From the NCBI GenBank assembly GCA_013115125.1, contig JABANN010000438.1, positions 1-28,979 of the forward strand: DNA of 28,979 bases, given 5' to 3'. How positions within the stretch are numbered: position 1 is the stretch's first letter; every line of letters begins with the position of its first letter. This DNA comes from Perkinsus olseni. Its lineage: Eukaryota; Perkinsozoa; Perkinsida. The position numbers and the translations under genes are program-made. The notes under the pieces are model-generated. The model made no database searches. It had not been told where the DNA came from and worked only from the letters and a program-made list of their open reading frames with translations. Positions 8,958-19,578 of this stretch are shown piece after piece.

Positions 8958-10125
8958 TGACCGTGATCATCATCATCGAGAGACTTCTCTGAAAACGGCA
9001 TTCGTAAAATATGATATGTTGTTTCTACAACGATTATTATCACCACCGTCCATCACAAATTTTGTACTCCTCAACTGTCAGCAGCAATACAGCGTTACGG
9101 AAAGATAGTCGTCTCCAGGCTGTGCGACTTCGTCCGCTGCTTCTCCACTTCTTATTTCACCTCCTGTTGATCTACTCCGCAAGGGGCAGCTTATATCATC
9201 CTTCACTGTTTTGTTGTTGTCAACAACGTGAACAAAGGTAGCAACAGCTAGCTGTTGAAAACAATCAACTCGCGTGCTGCTACTCGCCTTCCCCTCGTGC
9301 AACGAGCGATCACCAATAGCCACCTTGTCATCACTCAGGGAGCTGCGCTGGGGGCAATGGAAGCTTGCCGCTCACTGTTACCCTTCCTAAGCATATCAAC
9401 AGCAACTTCAACTGACTGCTGCGAAATGTCACGTCATCACAGCTTGACCAGCGTTTGTCGAATAGACTAACACCGAATCGACAACTCCTACCCGACGTCG
9501 AGTGGTATCTTCCCCGTCCCATTCGAGAACGGGTAACCATGACAGTGAACTAAGATGCTTCGGCAAGGCAACTGTCGCGAGTACTGCCTCTAGGTCAGTC
9601 CAACGTCGAGACCATGCCAGAGGAGACGTCAATCGCATTTCGGAGGGTTTTCTGTTAAGGAACAATCAGTAGATGCATTGCCATATACCAGAACGCTTGC
9701 CGTTGTTCTTGGCAGTTGCATCCGTCTCGTTAGCGATTGGGTGACGAGGGCAAGCCGACAACACGCACAGTCTCCGCTTCTGTGGTTCCATCGAGCAGCC
9801 GCAGAGACTGCGAGTCTCATCCCTGATCGTAGGTCATATCCGACCGAGTAAAGGTAAGACTTGCGGAAAAGTTGGTATGAGTTGACCCATGCACCCCTAG
9901 CAGTTACAACCCAATGAGATTGACAATACAAGGCAATTGTTGTGCACAGACTTTGCATGATGAAGATGATGATGATGATGAAGAGACTTCATTTATTGAA
10001 CGGCATCACTGTTACTGCTAGTGTCCATTAATTATTATCATCTACCATTCGGTACAAGGCTTGGCCTCGATGCTAGAGGCCCTGCTCCAGCTGGAAGGAC
10101 GGGGTCGAAGACGGCGAAGGGGTTA

Positions 10126-10163
<38 letters not shown>

Positions 10164-10554
10164 CGACTGAAAGGCGAAGTAGTCGGACTAGACGACAGAA
10201 GCGAGAGTTATCAGACACTACGGTCGATCGAGACGCCAAAACAGCCTTCCGTTCAATCGAATAATGATTCTAGATCAACCCCGAATCGATATAGAAACAG
10301 AAAAATAGATTTTTCCACACGTAAAATACGGTTCCAGTATCAAGTCTGAGTTTTAGAATGACTTAAACGCTGCTGGTCCACCATACAGCTCGAGAATTCC
10401 TAGGCTGAAGAACCAGAGAAGGAGAAACTCAACAAGCAGCCCACATTCTTTCCACGGATAGCTTCCCGTAAGCCTCTACTCTTCTTCTCAAGGCTCCCTT
10501 CCGCTTCCCTGATAATCGATCAGAAGGGCGAGCGCTACCCGCAAGAGAGGTCAC
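8958..10554. other. non-coding stretch with microsatellites
   Basis: Downstream of SOD A and beyond the 3' end of the minus-strand coiled-coil gene. It holds an imperfect ATG/GAA-type microsatellite at 9957-9983 and a CAG tract at 10130-10162. A small frame around the CAG tract (ATG 10070 to stop 10264) would encode a basic, glutamine-rich peptide and is not convincing. No other gene signal is seen. Confidence 0.5.
10130..10162 (+). repeat. (CAG)11 microsatellite
   Basis: Eleven uninterrupted CAG units. On the plus strand they fall in a 64-codon frame as poly-Gln following an Arg-rich stretch. No splice context or homology supports translation. Confidence 0.9.
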
Positions 10555-12672
10555 TCACTTCATCATCGAGAGGATCTCCTTAAGATACTTTTCACGACCG
10601 CGGTCGAGGCAGTTGTTTATTATAGCAGTGTCCTCATCGAACCGGCACAGACGGTGACTGACAGCGGAGCGAAGCAATTTTTCCATCATTTTTCGGCCAT
10701 GAATTTTCGTTGTACTTTTCCTTGCTCTCGTCTGTTCCCTCAGACAGTGCTAAAATTTCGCTGGCAGAAATACACCGACGGTTTCTGTCGAGCTTGGCTT
10801 CTCTATCAGCCAGGAGTATCTAAGCTCGAACATAGTAAGATACAAAAAAGGTCAGAATGACGCACCCGAGCCTCTCGATTCTTATTCTGCAGCTCCATGA
10901 GTTCTTCTTGATACTCCCGATGCTTTTCCCGTGTCTCTCGCTCAGCACTGAATCCGCACAATCACCAGCGAGCCCAAACCGGCCTGCCGCTCCTGCCTGA
11001 AGCGGCGCTCCATCTTGTTCTTCTTCTCCCTCAACTCTTGCAAGGTATGATCCTCCGTTCGAAGTTCTACCTCCAACTCAGCAGCCTCTTGACGGAGCTG
11101 CAAAATCTGATTGAAAAACGGTAAAATACAGAGGAAGGTCTTGAGAGATGCTTCCACAGCTCACGTCTGCATCGGCGACTTGAATTCGGGCGCGAGTGGC
11201 GGCGTTGTGCTTCAGCAACTAAAAACGACATACACCAGATGAAGAGCTCGTGAATCCCGAGTCGTGATCGATGCGTTGAGGAAATGCAAGAATTCAAGAG
11301 TCGATTTCACTTCATATTCCGCCAGTAGACCGAAAAGACCAGTTGCTTCAGAGCCGAGGTTCAATTAAGGCCCTAGACAGTCTTGCCCCATCTTGCATTT
11401 CCTCTAAATTCAGCCTTCGCTGTAGTACCTTATCCAGGTCCTCTCGCTGCCTCCTAATCCCTTCCACCAGAGTACTAACATTCTCCCTCTCAGCCTGTAT
11501 CAGCCTCTCTCGATGCGACAGCAGCTCAGTCAGACGCTCAATCTCACCTAACTCGAACTAGCCTGTCGTCAGAGGCCAGGACTCTACCCTGCATCCGCTT
11601 GCTATGCTCTTCTCTATCATCAGCCTCCTTCTCCAACTCTATCACGTCCTGCTGTAACCTGCTCAATCACGCTATAATGCTCTTATATGACCAGGAGCGT
11701 CGATGCCCCGTAGGTAACGATAAACTCATCCATTTCAACCGATCGCCCGCGCCAGACTCCCCACTGAGTGCATCTTCAGATAGTTCTGCTGTGCATTTGC
11801 TGTCGATGAATGACAGCCCAATGACCCCAAATTTGTTCGGCGGAGCGTGACGAGTCGAGTTGACTCGGTGTTAAGTAAGAAGCCGCAGCCCTGTCTTCCC
11901 AAAGAGGAGAGCTCGCGGCGATGAACAGCCTTCATTGTTCATGCCGATCATCACCGCCCTCCCTAATACTACCTCTGATTTTGCAAAGCCAACTCATCCT
12001 TCAGACTTTCCATCCTCTCGATATGCTCAGCGTTCTGCTTCCGAGTCGCTTCGAATTCTAAGCAGCCCACACGCCTCACAGTTCTATTAGAAGACGCACC
12101 AAGGACTGTGTACTGTAGTACCCTGGTTTTCCCTAGCAATCTCGGCCTCGACTAGGGCAAGCTGCCGGCGAAGGGCTTGGTCTTGGCTGTTGCTGACCGC
12201 CCCCGTCTGGAGCTGATACCGATACCGACCACGATCCAATGCGGGAGGAAGAGAAGTACTGGAGTCCGACCGTGCTAGTGCGAGAGACCCCAAACCTGAG
12301 AGTTGGGGAAAAGTTGGTATGATGGCAAGCGTGAGTACTATGACTACCTCTCGGGGACCTCGGTAAACTGTGATGACTGCCGGCGCTGGAGGTACTCGTC
12401 CTGGAAGGCCTCCAGATGAAGGGAGGCAGAGTTGATGAGCCACCGAGCAGGGGCGCGCTCAATTGGGGTGACCGAGAATGGATGGGGGAACGATGTACAG
12501 AAGGTATCACTGAAGCATCCATAGGTCGAGCTGGCAAGATACAAAACACCTTACACGGCGGCCAGTTGCTTGTCGTTGCCGATCGGAGCAAATGTGACTG
12601 TACTCCTGTACGGCTGGCCGAAGAGGAGGAGGCTGGCTGCTGCTGTTGCTTCCTCGATGTTGATGTGAACAT
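10555..12672 (-). CDS. multi-exon coiled-coil protein
   Basis: Pieced together on the minus strand from matching intron phases. ATG at 12672 opens a Ser/Pro/Gln-rich disordered N-terminus; a 45-nt intron lies near 12555. The frame then runs through a low-complexity segment, a ~52-nt intron near 12330, and a helical exon ending EAEIARENQ at ~12122. Further exons hold heptad-rich text (ERMESLKDELALQNQ; ELEKEADDREEHSKRMQ; ERLTELLSHRERLIQAE; LRQEAAELEVELRTED). The last exon (10738-10555) ends RGREKYLKEILSMMK. Junctions between about 11430 and 11130, and within 11990-11690, are not fully resolved. The product is probably a cytoskeletal or flagellar coiled-coil protein, but no family can be named. 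It lies 105 bp downstream of the AAA ATPase, on the same strand. Confidence 0.7.
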
Positions 12673-12777
12673 TGAAGACTGATAAATACCCTGTCAACTG
12701 GAAGACCGTCCCACAGCCCCGTTATGAGCATCACAACAGAAGTGCATAACGAAAAGAAACTGTGATGGTTGAGGAGG

Positions 12778-14616
12778 TCATCGCTCCGCTGCTTCGTGAG
12801 AGCACTCGGAGGATGCGGTCGTAGTATCCTTCACACTACCACTGTGGCCCTTCGTCAAGGCAAAGGACGGCTCGTCGTCGTCGTCGTCCTCCTCCTCCTT
12901 CAGACGCGACTTCAGCGAGTCCAGTACCTCACCAATAGTATCAAACTCAGCACAGGTCTGCTCCAGAGTGGCCGGTGAGATGTTGAACCCCCGGAAGAGA
13001 TGGTCGATCTCGGTCTGTTGGTCGACGGAGGGCCGCGCACCCAAGTAGTGCGAGAGCATCTCAGTGGCCATGTCCGGCAGCATCCACCCCATGTGAATGC
13101 GCTTATTGATTCTTCCAGGACGTATCAAGGCGGGGTCCAGCCGATCGGGATGGTTGGTGGTCATGACCAGTATCCGGCCAGGTGAGTCGACAATCCCATC
13201 CAAAGCATTGAGGAGACCAGACAAGGACAGCTTGTCAGGCTCATCGAACAGAGATATCATGGACGTATCTTTTGAGTCGAAGTTCACCTTGCTTGGAGCT
13301 CGATCATCCGACATGTTCTTGGCGGCCAATACCCCAGTAGTGACCGCATGTATCAGCCTCTCCATCGACGGTTGAGCATCCTCACCCGACTCTGAAGCCG
13401 CCATACTCATAGAATCCTCCGCCGTCTTAGAAGTATCTTTCAAATCTTCCCTGTGCGCACCCTCCTTGTCAGTCACCCCTCTCGAATACACGACCTTCGA
13501 GGCTGCATCAACATCTTCCATGACGAATATGATATCTTTGAAGTCCAATTTTGGCGGCTCATCATCGCCCTTGACAGGAAAGGACAAATCGAAAAGGATG
13601 TCCATAAGCTCTTGATTTGTCTTAACCTTCTCCAACGACACACAAACGACGTTACGGTTGGTATAGTTGGCCAGGGCCTTGATCAGACTGGTCTTACCAG
13701 TACCCGGTGGACCGTCCAGTAACAATCCCAATTTATTCGGGAAACCCGATATCGCGAACTTGCCGCGCTTCTCTACAAAATCGTCAACTAGCTTGATAAG
13801 AGCCTCCTTCTCGGGGAAGAAGAGACTGTCGAAGGACTTACAGTCACTTAGACGATATTTCTTGAATTCATTTTCCTGCTTCGTCCGAATGTAAAAATAG
13901 CGACTCCCATCGGCCTCCTGCATCTTCTTCTGAACATACCAATCATAAGCCTTCGCAATAAACCGATCGACCCTCTCTCCCGCACCCGCGCCTCTGGACT
14001 TGATAGAGAAGGATATGATCTTGTTGTTAGTAGTAGTCTTATTGTCACCATCCGACTTAGTCGTCTGAACATTATCAACAGTTTCCTCTTGCTTGAACCA
14101 CAAATCTTCAGCCTCGTCAATTAGGATCCAATAACCCTTGGAAGGCAGCCTCGTGACTTCGTAGGACTGCAGCTGCTGAGCATTTCCAGTGAACATACAG
14201 GCGTCGCCATACCGGTCCTTCTCCAACTTGATCGTCCTATTGGGTACGAGAAACACCTCCATGTTGTTGGCGCCGACACGATAGGTTTCCTCCATGTAAA
14301 GCCGTAGCGCTTTCTGCAATATGTTATTGCGCTGAGTGGTATCCAAGACGCTTGAGTCATCACTGTTGGTGTCTAAATTCTGTCCTTCGAGAAAAGATAT
14401 CTCTCGGACGACTTCGTCGGGTCGAGCCGTAGCCCAGCAGGCTGCTGACTTTACCGTTTCCCAGAGATCAGTCAGCACCTGTCGGTCGCTTATTACCTTC
14501 ATTGCTATCGGCACGGCGATGCACAGGGCGAGGTCGCGGTACTTGTTGCCCGACCGAAGGAGGGACGTCAGTCCCATGTTCACCCCAGAGTTAACCGCAT
14601 CTTGGATGTCATCCAT
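12778..14616 (-). CDS. BCS1-type AAA ATPase
   Basis: A 612-residue uninterrupted frame. Residues ~27-43 form a short hydrophobic, potentially membrane-spanning helix. Residues ~110-290 form the BCS1-specific middle region. The AAA core has Walker A GPPGTGKTS at 302-310, Walker B IIFVMEDVD at 362-370, sensor-1 MTTN at 485-488 and the arginine-finger block RPGR at 499-502. The segment LSGLLNALDGIVDS (464-477) is the family hallmark. BCS1 proteins move the folded Rieske Fe-S protein across the inner mitochondrial membrane for complex III assembly; many eukaryotes also have BCS1-like paralogues elsewhere. This one is longer than typical BCS1 (~420), with an acidic Ser/Thr-rich insert of ~85 residues between Walker B and sensor 1 and an acidic EEEDDDDDE C-tail. 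This favours a paralogue over the canonical chaperone. Confidence 0.93.
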   Translation of the reverse strand: MDDIQDAVNSGVNMGLTSLLRSGNKYRDLALCIAVPIAMKVISDRQVLTDLWETVKSAACWATARPDEVVREISFLEGQNLDTNSDDSSVLDTTQRNNILQKALRLYMEETYRVGANNMEVFLVPNRTIKLEKDRYGDACMFTGNAQQLQSYEVTRLPSKGYWILIDEAEDLWFKQEETVDNVQTTKSDGDNKTTTNNKIISFSIKSRGAGAGERVDRFIAKAYDWYVQKKMQEADGSRYFYIRTKQENEFKKYRLSDCKSFDSLFFPEKEALIKLVDDFVEKRGKFAISGFPNKLGLLLDGPPGTGKTSLIKALANYTNRNVVCVSLEKVKTNQELMDILFDLSFPVKGDDEPPKLDFKDIIFVMEDVDAASKVVYSRGVTDKEGAHREDLKDTSKTAEDSMSMAASESGEDAQPSMERLIHAVTTGVLAAKNMSDDRAPSKVNFDSKDTSMISLFDEPDKLSLSGLLNALDGIVDSPGRILVMTTNHPDRLDPALIRPGRINKRIHMGWMLPDMATEMLSHYLGARPSVDQQTEIDHLFRGFNISPATLEQTCAEFDTIGEVLDSLKSRLKEEEDDDDDEPSFALTKGHSGSVKDTTTASSECSHEAAER

Positions 14617-17401
14617 GGTGAAAGGGAAAAATAAAGGAAGCTAGAGGTGTCAGAATAATTATCATCGCTCGAACATCGGAATTTGCTGCTGCTGGGAAAT
14701 GACTTCCGACCGGTCCCTGGGCCGCGCTGGAAGCCCAAGACTGGCAACTCGCCCCCGTGGGTGGAGGGACATACGAAATGAGAGTACCACACGCCGCAAT
14801 AATCGTAGAGGAGAGAATCGAGCTATCAAGGTTGACAGGGAGCGCGACAGTAAGATGAGGATGTCAGCGGGTGCGACCGTTGAAGGGCCCACTCGTCACT
14901 TGCCATCACCACAATTGCTCTTTACCAAGATCTCACGGACGACGTCCCATGCAGGCTGAGGTTAGACTCCCTCGATCCTACGAATCTCGTTCGCCCAATC
15001 AATCATAAAGTTTGATTACGTTGTACCCCCGAGGGCTGTTACACGCGGCAATTTGCTCCACCAGGGGGGAGGTAAGAAGGCAAGAAGTTAGCTAGGCTCT
15101 TCGGTGAACAACTGCCTCCCTTCACTTTCGTCACTCAGAAGTGTCCTCCAAGCGTAGGAAACATCTCAAAAAAGAGGCGTTTGCGCACTACGGGAAACGG
15201 TGTTCAATCAATTATAAAACTTGAAAAATGATCCATCGTTGGGTAGAACTTGGGTCTCTCGCACGGGTTTCTTGCACGCTACGCAACCGACCTGTGTTGT
15301 GGGTGCAGTTTGCCTACTACTAATGCTCCTATACTCGGTTGGTCGGTCCTGAGTATGTCCCGAGCGTTCCCCAAGGGTTTTGTTAAGTCCCAAGAAAGGT
15401 CAAACCCTCGCAGTCCTTATATAGCTGATGAGCCCAATACCGATCGTCTGGGCAAGCGAGATGCTCAGGCCGTGCTGTGAAGTAGAGAAAAGAGTGAAGC
15501 GCATTGTTACACTACTTCTGTCCCAGGGTAGTGGTATTGGCTTATTCTGGCACAAGACATCCGCTTGTTGAGTTTCCTCTTAGTGATATCCAAGTCAGTA
15601 CCGCGACACCTGCACAGCTCGATAACTAAGGAATGTGCCATCCCCGATGGGAGCTCTCCATGGGGTTGACCCTTTTGTCAGAACAGTTAGTGTTGAACAG
15701 TGAAAGAGGTACTCTTTTTACTCAAACCGCTTCTGAGCACGGAGACGGCATAGAATGGTCGCACGCCGCAGTACACGTTCTCGTCGTAATGATGCTAACG
15801 GCCCCAAAACTTGCAACTCAAGGACCGATGTTATTCAAAACTGAGTTAACGGCTATTCATGCCAGCATCCACACCCTCCTTGCTCCTCGCGAATCATCTC
15901 GCTCCCCGTCCTCACGGTCCTATTGCAACCTCGTAGCCCACGCAACTGAGGAGTCGGGCTGTATCGGTTTCCCTCCAAGGTGCTCATCGCGGTTACTAGC
16001 TCCATCCTTGCCGTGTCTCGACCCCACCCCTCGCATGCCCTTGACCGTCTCCTACGTGAGCCAGGTCTCGCCCCATTCGGGCCTCTCGGGCAGGGCTGCT
16101 GACGGTGGGTCTTTCACCTACCTCCTCTGTCCCAGACGGATTACACCAGCAGGTTGTCGTACTATCGCTTGGCACGCAAGGGTTCGGCTCCCCCCAGTTG
16201 GAGTACGACTTCGCAGAGTGTAATCAGAACCGTCTCAAAGAAGTTTCACCCGGAATACGTATGGTGGTTCACCCGTAAGTTGCGGTTTTCCAATAAGTAG
16301 ACTAATCAGGGATCCTGAGCCTGAGCAATCGACAGACTTCCGGTGCTGCCGGTAGCAACGGCATCCAACCTCATGAACGCACGTGCACTGTAACTCAGTA
16401 CAGAGTGGGTATTTGAGACGGGGCTCAGAGAGTGGTAAAATTGGACTCGAGAGGAGTTCGGAAAAAACTGATCTTGTTGCGGTATGTTCACTAGCATGAC
16501 GAAAGTTCGTACCACGAGCCAAGGCACACGAAGAGCAAGGTGGGTACGTAGCAGCAATGGAGGTAGTTGACACTAATAGTGCACACGCCACTTCGTGCCG
16601 CACACCGAACTCCCTCGTCTCTTGCGCCCCCCCATGTCACCGGGACAACAGTACGTGCAGAAGTTCGCGTAACGAGTTCAAGGCAGATTCCGGCTCTGGC
16701 TCGAGCGATTTATTTGGGCCGAGCGGGGGAGTGCACGTGCTTCCCTGGGTACTGGCCGCGGCAAACAGTCTCAGTAGTCTTCCTGGCAACTCATCCTGGC
16801 AGTTTAGTTTGCGCCAGCCTAGTGACGTGGTCGTAAACAGGACAGCGACGCTACCGACTGTGATTTGGCCCGTCCAGTCAGTGTAAGGGCACCAAAGGCA
16901 GCGTGCTACTCTTCGTGCCGCCAGCGTACAGCGTGCCGCCTTACCCTTCCTCATCACAGTTCGAGCCTGTCTGAATTCACCAGTGTACTCTTGACGGCAA
17001 ACCGAGGAGATAACCTTCCGACCACCGGTGGAGACCCCGTGCTAGCGACACCGACGAAGAGCGCCACTGAGCCGACATGCACGGACGCGAAAACGGGGCT
17101 CAGCATCCACTAGAGACAGTTTCACGGTCGTTCGGCCGTCCACTCACGTTGGGCCCTACCGCTCTTTCAACGCTAAAAGAGAAAAAGACGAGCTTTTTGG
17201 CGTCCTCCCCCAAATGACATCCTAAGTGTGAGACAATTTCTCTTCGCCCATGCCCGCGTCACCGCCACCGATCCCAGCAGGAAGTGCATGCGTGCTGGAT
17301 AGTTTTCAGCCCGTTCACAAGCGCTTTGGCTTTCAACTCGAGATGATGAGGTGTTAACGCAACGTGTCGACCCTTGAGGCTTCCGAGTCCCTCACCTGTC
17401 C
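14617..17401. other. long stretch with little coding signal
   Basis: Several frames of 60-200 codons occur on both strands (for example 15633-16223 plus), but none shows a domain, consistent codon use or a start/splice context I trust, apart from the weak two-exon candidate at 16557-17113. One plus frame near 16080-16310 contains tracts such as DYTSRLSYYRLARKGS and KKFHPEYVWWFTRK that look like decayed coding sequence, interrupted by stops. No terminal repeats are visible. Confidence 0.4.
16557..17113 (+). CDS. possible small two-exon gene, unknown product
   Basis: An ATG at 16557 opens a frame to 16882. There a good donor (GTGTAAGG context) can be joined to an acceptor CATCACAG ending at 16959 (intron 77 nt). 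The second exon runs to a stop at 17113. The joined length of 480 nt is a multiple of three, giving 159 residues. The product is Cys/Ser-rich at the N-terminus, with sequons NST, NSS and NRT and a Thr/Pro-rich end (LPTTGG, TPTKSATEPT). There is no clear signal peptide, so a true first exon may be missing. Overlapping frames make this uncertain. It lies 290 bp before SOD B on the same strand. Confidence 0.3.
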
Positions 17402-18310
17402 ATGTTAGTTATCAACTACCCTCCTTTACTAATGTTTCTCAAGACCCTCAGCATCCTACCCCTGGCAGCGGCCCAGCTATCGGGCTTTGAGTCCTTTCGC
17501 GGTGCCCCTAGGGATGCCTGTAACGACCTCTGCAGACTCGTGCCATTCTGTTCGCAGAGAGGCTCTTATTGCAAGCGCAATCTGTCACCGGCAGTGTGTC
17601 AGGATTTGTAAGTTGACCTCCTATTGCGGTTGAGCTGATAGCGTGCTCTAGGCACTTCGTCCAGTCTAAGACTAGTGCCAATGCCAGTGTATGCTCGGTC
17701 GCCCTCGATAAGAACTGTCCTACAGACTACCCAGTGCGGTGCGATGATATCCAGCCCTGTAAGCGATGGGCCTCCTCCCTGTACAAGGGTGATGAATTGT
17801 GCTCTTCTTTCAGTCCCGAGAGCTCCCCCTAGATTCCCTATCAAGGCCAAAGCTAAGCTTGAGCCGTTCGGCAGCGGAAGTGGGGTGAACGGAACGATCT
17901 ACTTCGAGCAGGAATCTTTCACCAGGACCAAAGTTTCCTATGAGATCTACAACTTGGAGCCTAACTCCCTCCACGGCACGCATGTTCACGAGTTGTCCAC
18001 CTTCACACCCAACGGCTGTCTCTCCGCTGGTGGTCACTACAACCCTTACCGTAGCACCCACGGTGATATCGACAGCGATGTCAGGCACGTTGGTGACATG
18101 GGTAACTTCGTAGCTGATGAATTTGGTGTATCTAAGGGTTCCTTCTACACCGACCTCATCGTGCTCTATGGCCCGGTATCGGTCGTCTCTCGTTCGGTCG
18201 TTGTCCACTCCGGTGAGGACGATCTGGGCCAAGGCGGCAACGCAGGTTCCTTGGCCACTGGCAATTCTGGCTCTCGTCTAGTCTGCGGTGAAATTGTTAA
18301 ATATCAGTGA
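17402..18310 (+). CDS. secreted Cys-rich/Cu-Zn SOD fusion B, intact active site
   Basis: Exons 17402-17607, 17652-17758 and 17814-18310 (introns 44 and 55 nt) give 269 residues; the ATG at 17432 (259 residues) aligns better with the starts of A and C and puts the hydrophobic signal core at the terminus. The eight-Cys module spans C40, C44, C50, C57, C66, C83, C91 and C99. The SOD domain keeps all ligands: copper H161, H163, H179, H236; zinc H179, H187, H196, D199; disulfide C173/C262; and channel Arg R259. It should convert superoxide to peroxide and oxygen outside the cell or in the secretory pathway. For a parasite or symbiont this would be protection against a host oxidative burst, which is inference. 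Both intron phases match SOD A and C exactly. Confidence 0.95.
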
Positions 18311-19578
18311 ACTACAACTGATAGTCGGGGTAGTGGCAATACTCCTACGTCCAGCAGAGATGGTCCAGTATCTTAGCATGTCAACTGTACGGAGAATTCT
18401 GTAACTTCTCCTCGGTCAAAAAGACTTTCATAATTTTTACATAAATCGCCGGTGATATTGTCGATACGTCTGAGGTAGGCGTGACACTATTTGTCGGCTT
18501 CCAAAAAGTTGTACTTGGTGTTGAGCGGTAAATGAGATAATGCAAGCACCGGGACTGCACCCGGGAGGAATGCAGGTAAACTTTAGTCCCTGTCGATTCC
18601 CAAAGTGACCACCTTCGCCGTTATCGAGGTGCCGGTTGCTGCCGAAACTTGAGAGTTTTGTTACTAGCTGCGAAGCAGGGTTCGATAAGGTGTCCTCATT
18701 TATAGGATTTCGACTCGATAACTTGCTTCTAGGCCTTCTAACTCATATCGAAACCACAAGTCCATTAGGCAGTGTCCAAGCACTGATGAGCGACGGCTGA
18801 GTGAGCACTGCTTCAGAACTCTTGTGGCCTTGGATAACCTACCTCGAGCGACTGCACGGTCAGGAGAACACGAGAGGCATTAAAGCGGTCTCCAAAGCTG
18901 GCTCCTGTGGGCGGTGGGTAGCTGCCAACTCAGGTACCGCCGGTACCTGAGTTGGTTCTCCGGTACCGTACCGGAGAACCCTCAGTTGATGAAATCATGC
19001 CCAGACGCGTCTCCGCGGTCCAATCAGATGCCTTTGTCCGACTCGCAATGCCACGAATCGATGCCCGACAGCTTTTCCGGCAGAAGTGCTGCTGATACCT
19101 GCCCTGCAGAACCGTGGTAAAAAGAAATCAATTCTGCCGGGCGACGGTGCGATGAGGACGAGCTTCATCTCAGAAGACACTGTGATCGTTTATGGCTCAG
19201 TGGTTTACAATTCGCGGTGAACCACTGCGCAGCCCATGTAGATAACATTTCCGAGACGCATGTTACGCTCAAGTGAACCATGACCCCAAGGTACACTACT
19301 GCGCGAAAGGCAGCGCACCGCACTCGCCTTCGAACGTGTCCCTAACGAAACTGCCGGGGCGAGCGATGGCTGCTGACTAGGGAATCTACTTATCACCCGA
19401 GAAGATGAGCTTTCCTACGCGCTGGCAGAAGTGAGGAACGAGCATGTGGCAAACTTGTCCGTGGGGGGCTGAGTTAGCTCGACGGGAGTCTTTACAAAGT
19501 CATCCAAGATGGCGTTGGTCGTGCGGCTGGCTCGGAACCGTCGCAACTGCTCCGCAGTACATATCTTTCAACTTTTTC
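18311..19578. other. intergenic stretch between SOD B and the secreted-protein cluster
   Basis: No supported gene. Short frames at 18914-19120 and elsewhere lack motifs. The notable content is the twin-hairpin element at 18925-18980. About 19400-19578 is presumably the promoter/5' region of the first cluster gene. Confidence 0.5.
18925..18980. repeat. two abutting perfect inverted repeats (twin hairpins)
   Basis: First hairpin: CCAACTCAGGTACC (18925-18938), loop GCC, then its exact complement GGTACCTGAGTTGG (18942-18955). Second: GGTTCTCCGGTAC (18954-18966), one-base centre C, then GTACCGGAGAACC (18968-18980). The two share the GG at 18954-18955. The following CTCAGTTG partly echoes the first arm. 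Nothing marks it as a terminator of SOD B, whose stop is 600 bp away. Confidence 0.9.

Noticed and set aside
6236-12320. Recurring AAAGTTGGTAT word (near 6238, 9866, 12314)
   Set aside because: Eleven bases seen three times in different contexts (upstream DNA, intergenic, an intron) with no shared flanks; likely chance or a weak compositional echo.
15633-16310. Remnant of a mobile-element protein
   Set aside because: Some tracts look coding, but no catalytic motif, terminal repeat or consistent frame can be pointed to; left as unassigned decayed sequence.
18925-18980. Transcription terminator for SOD B
   Set aside because: It lies 600 bp after the stop codon, lacks a T-run and nuclear pol II genes do not use such hairpins; the twin structure also does not fit.
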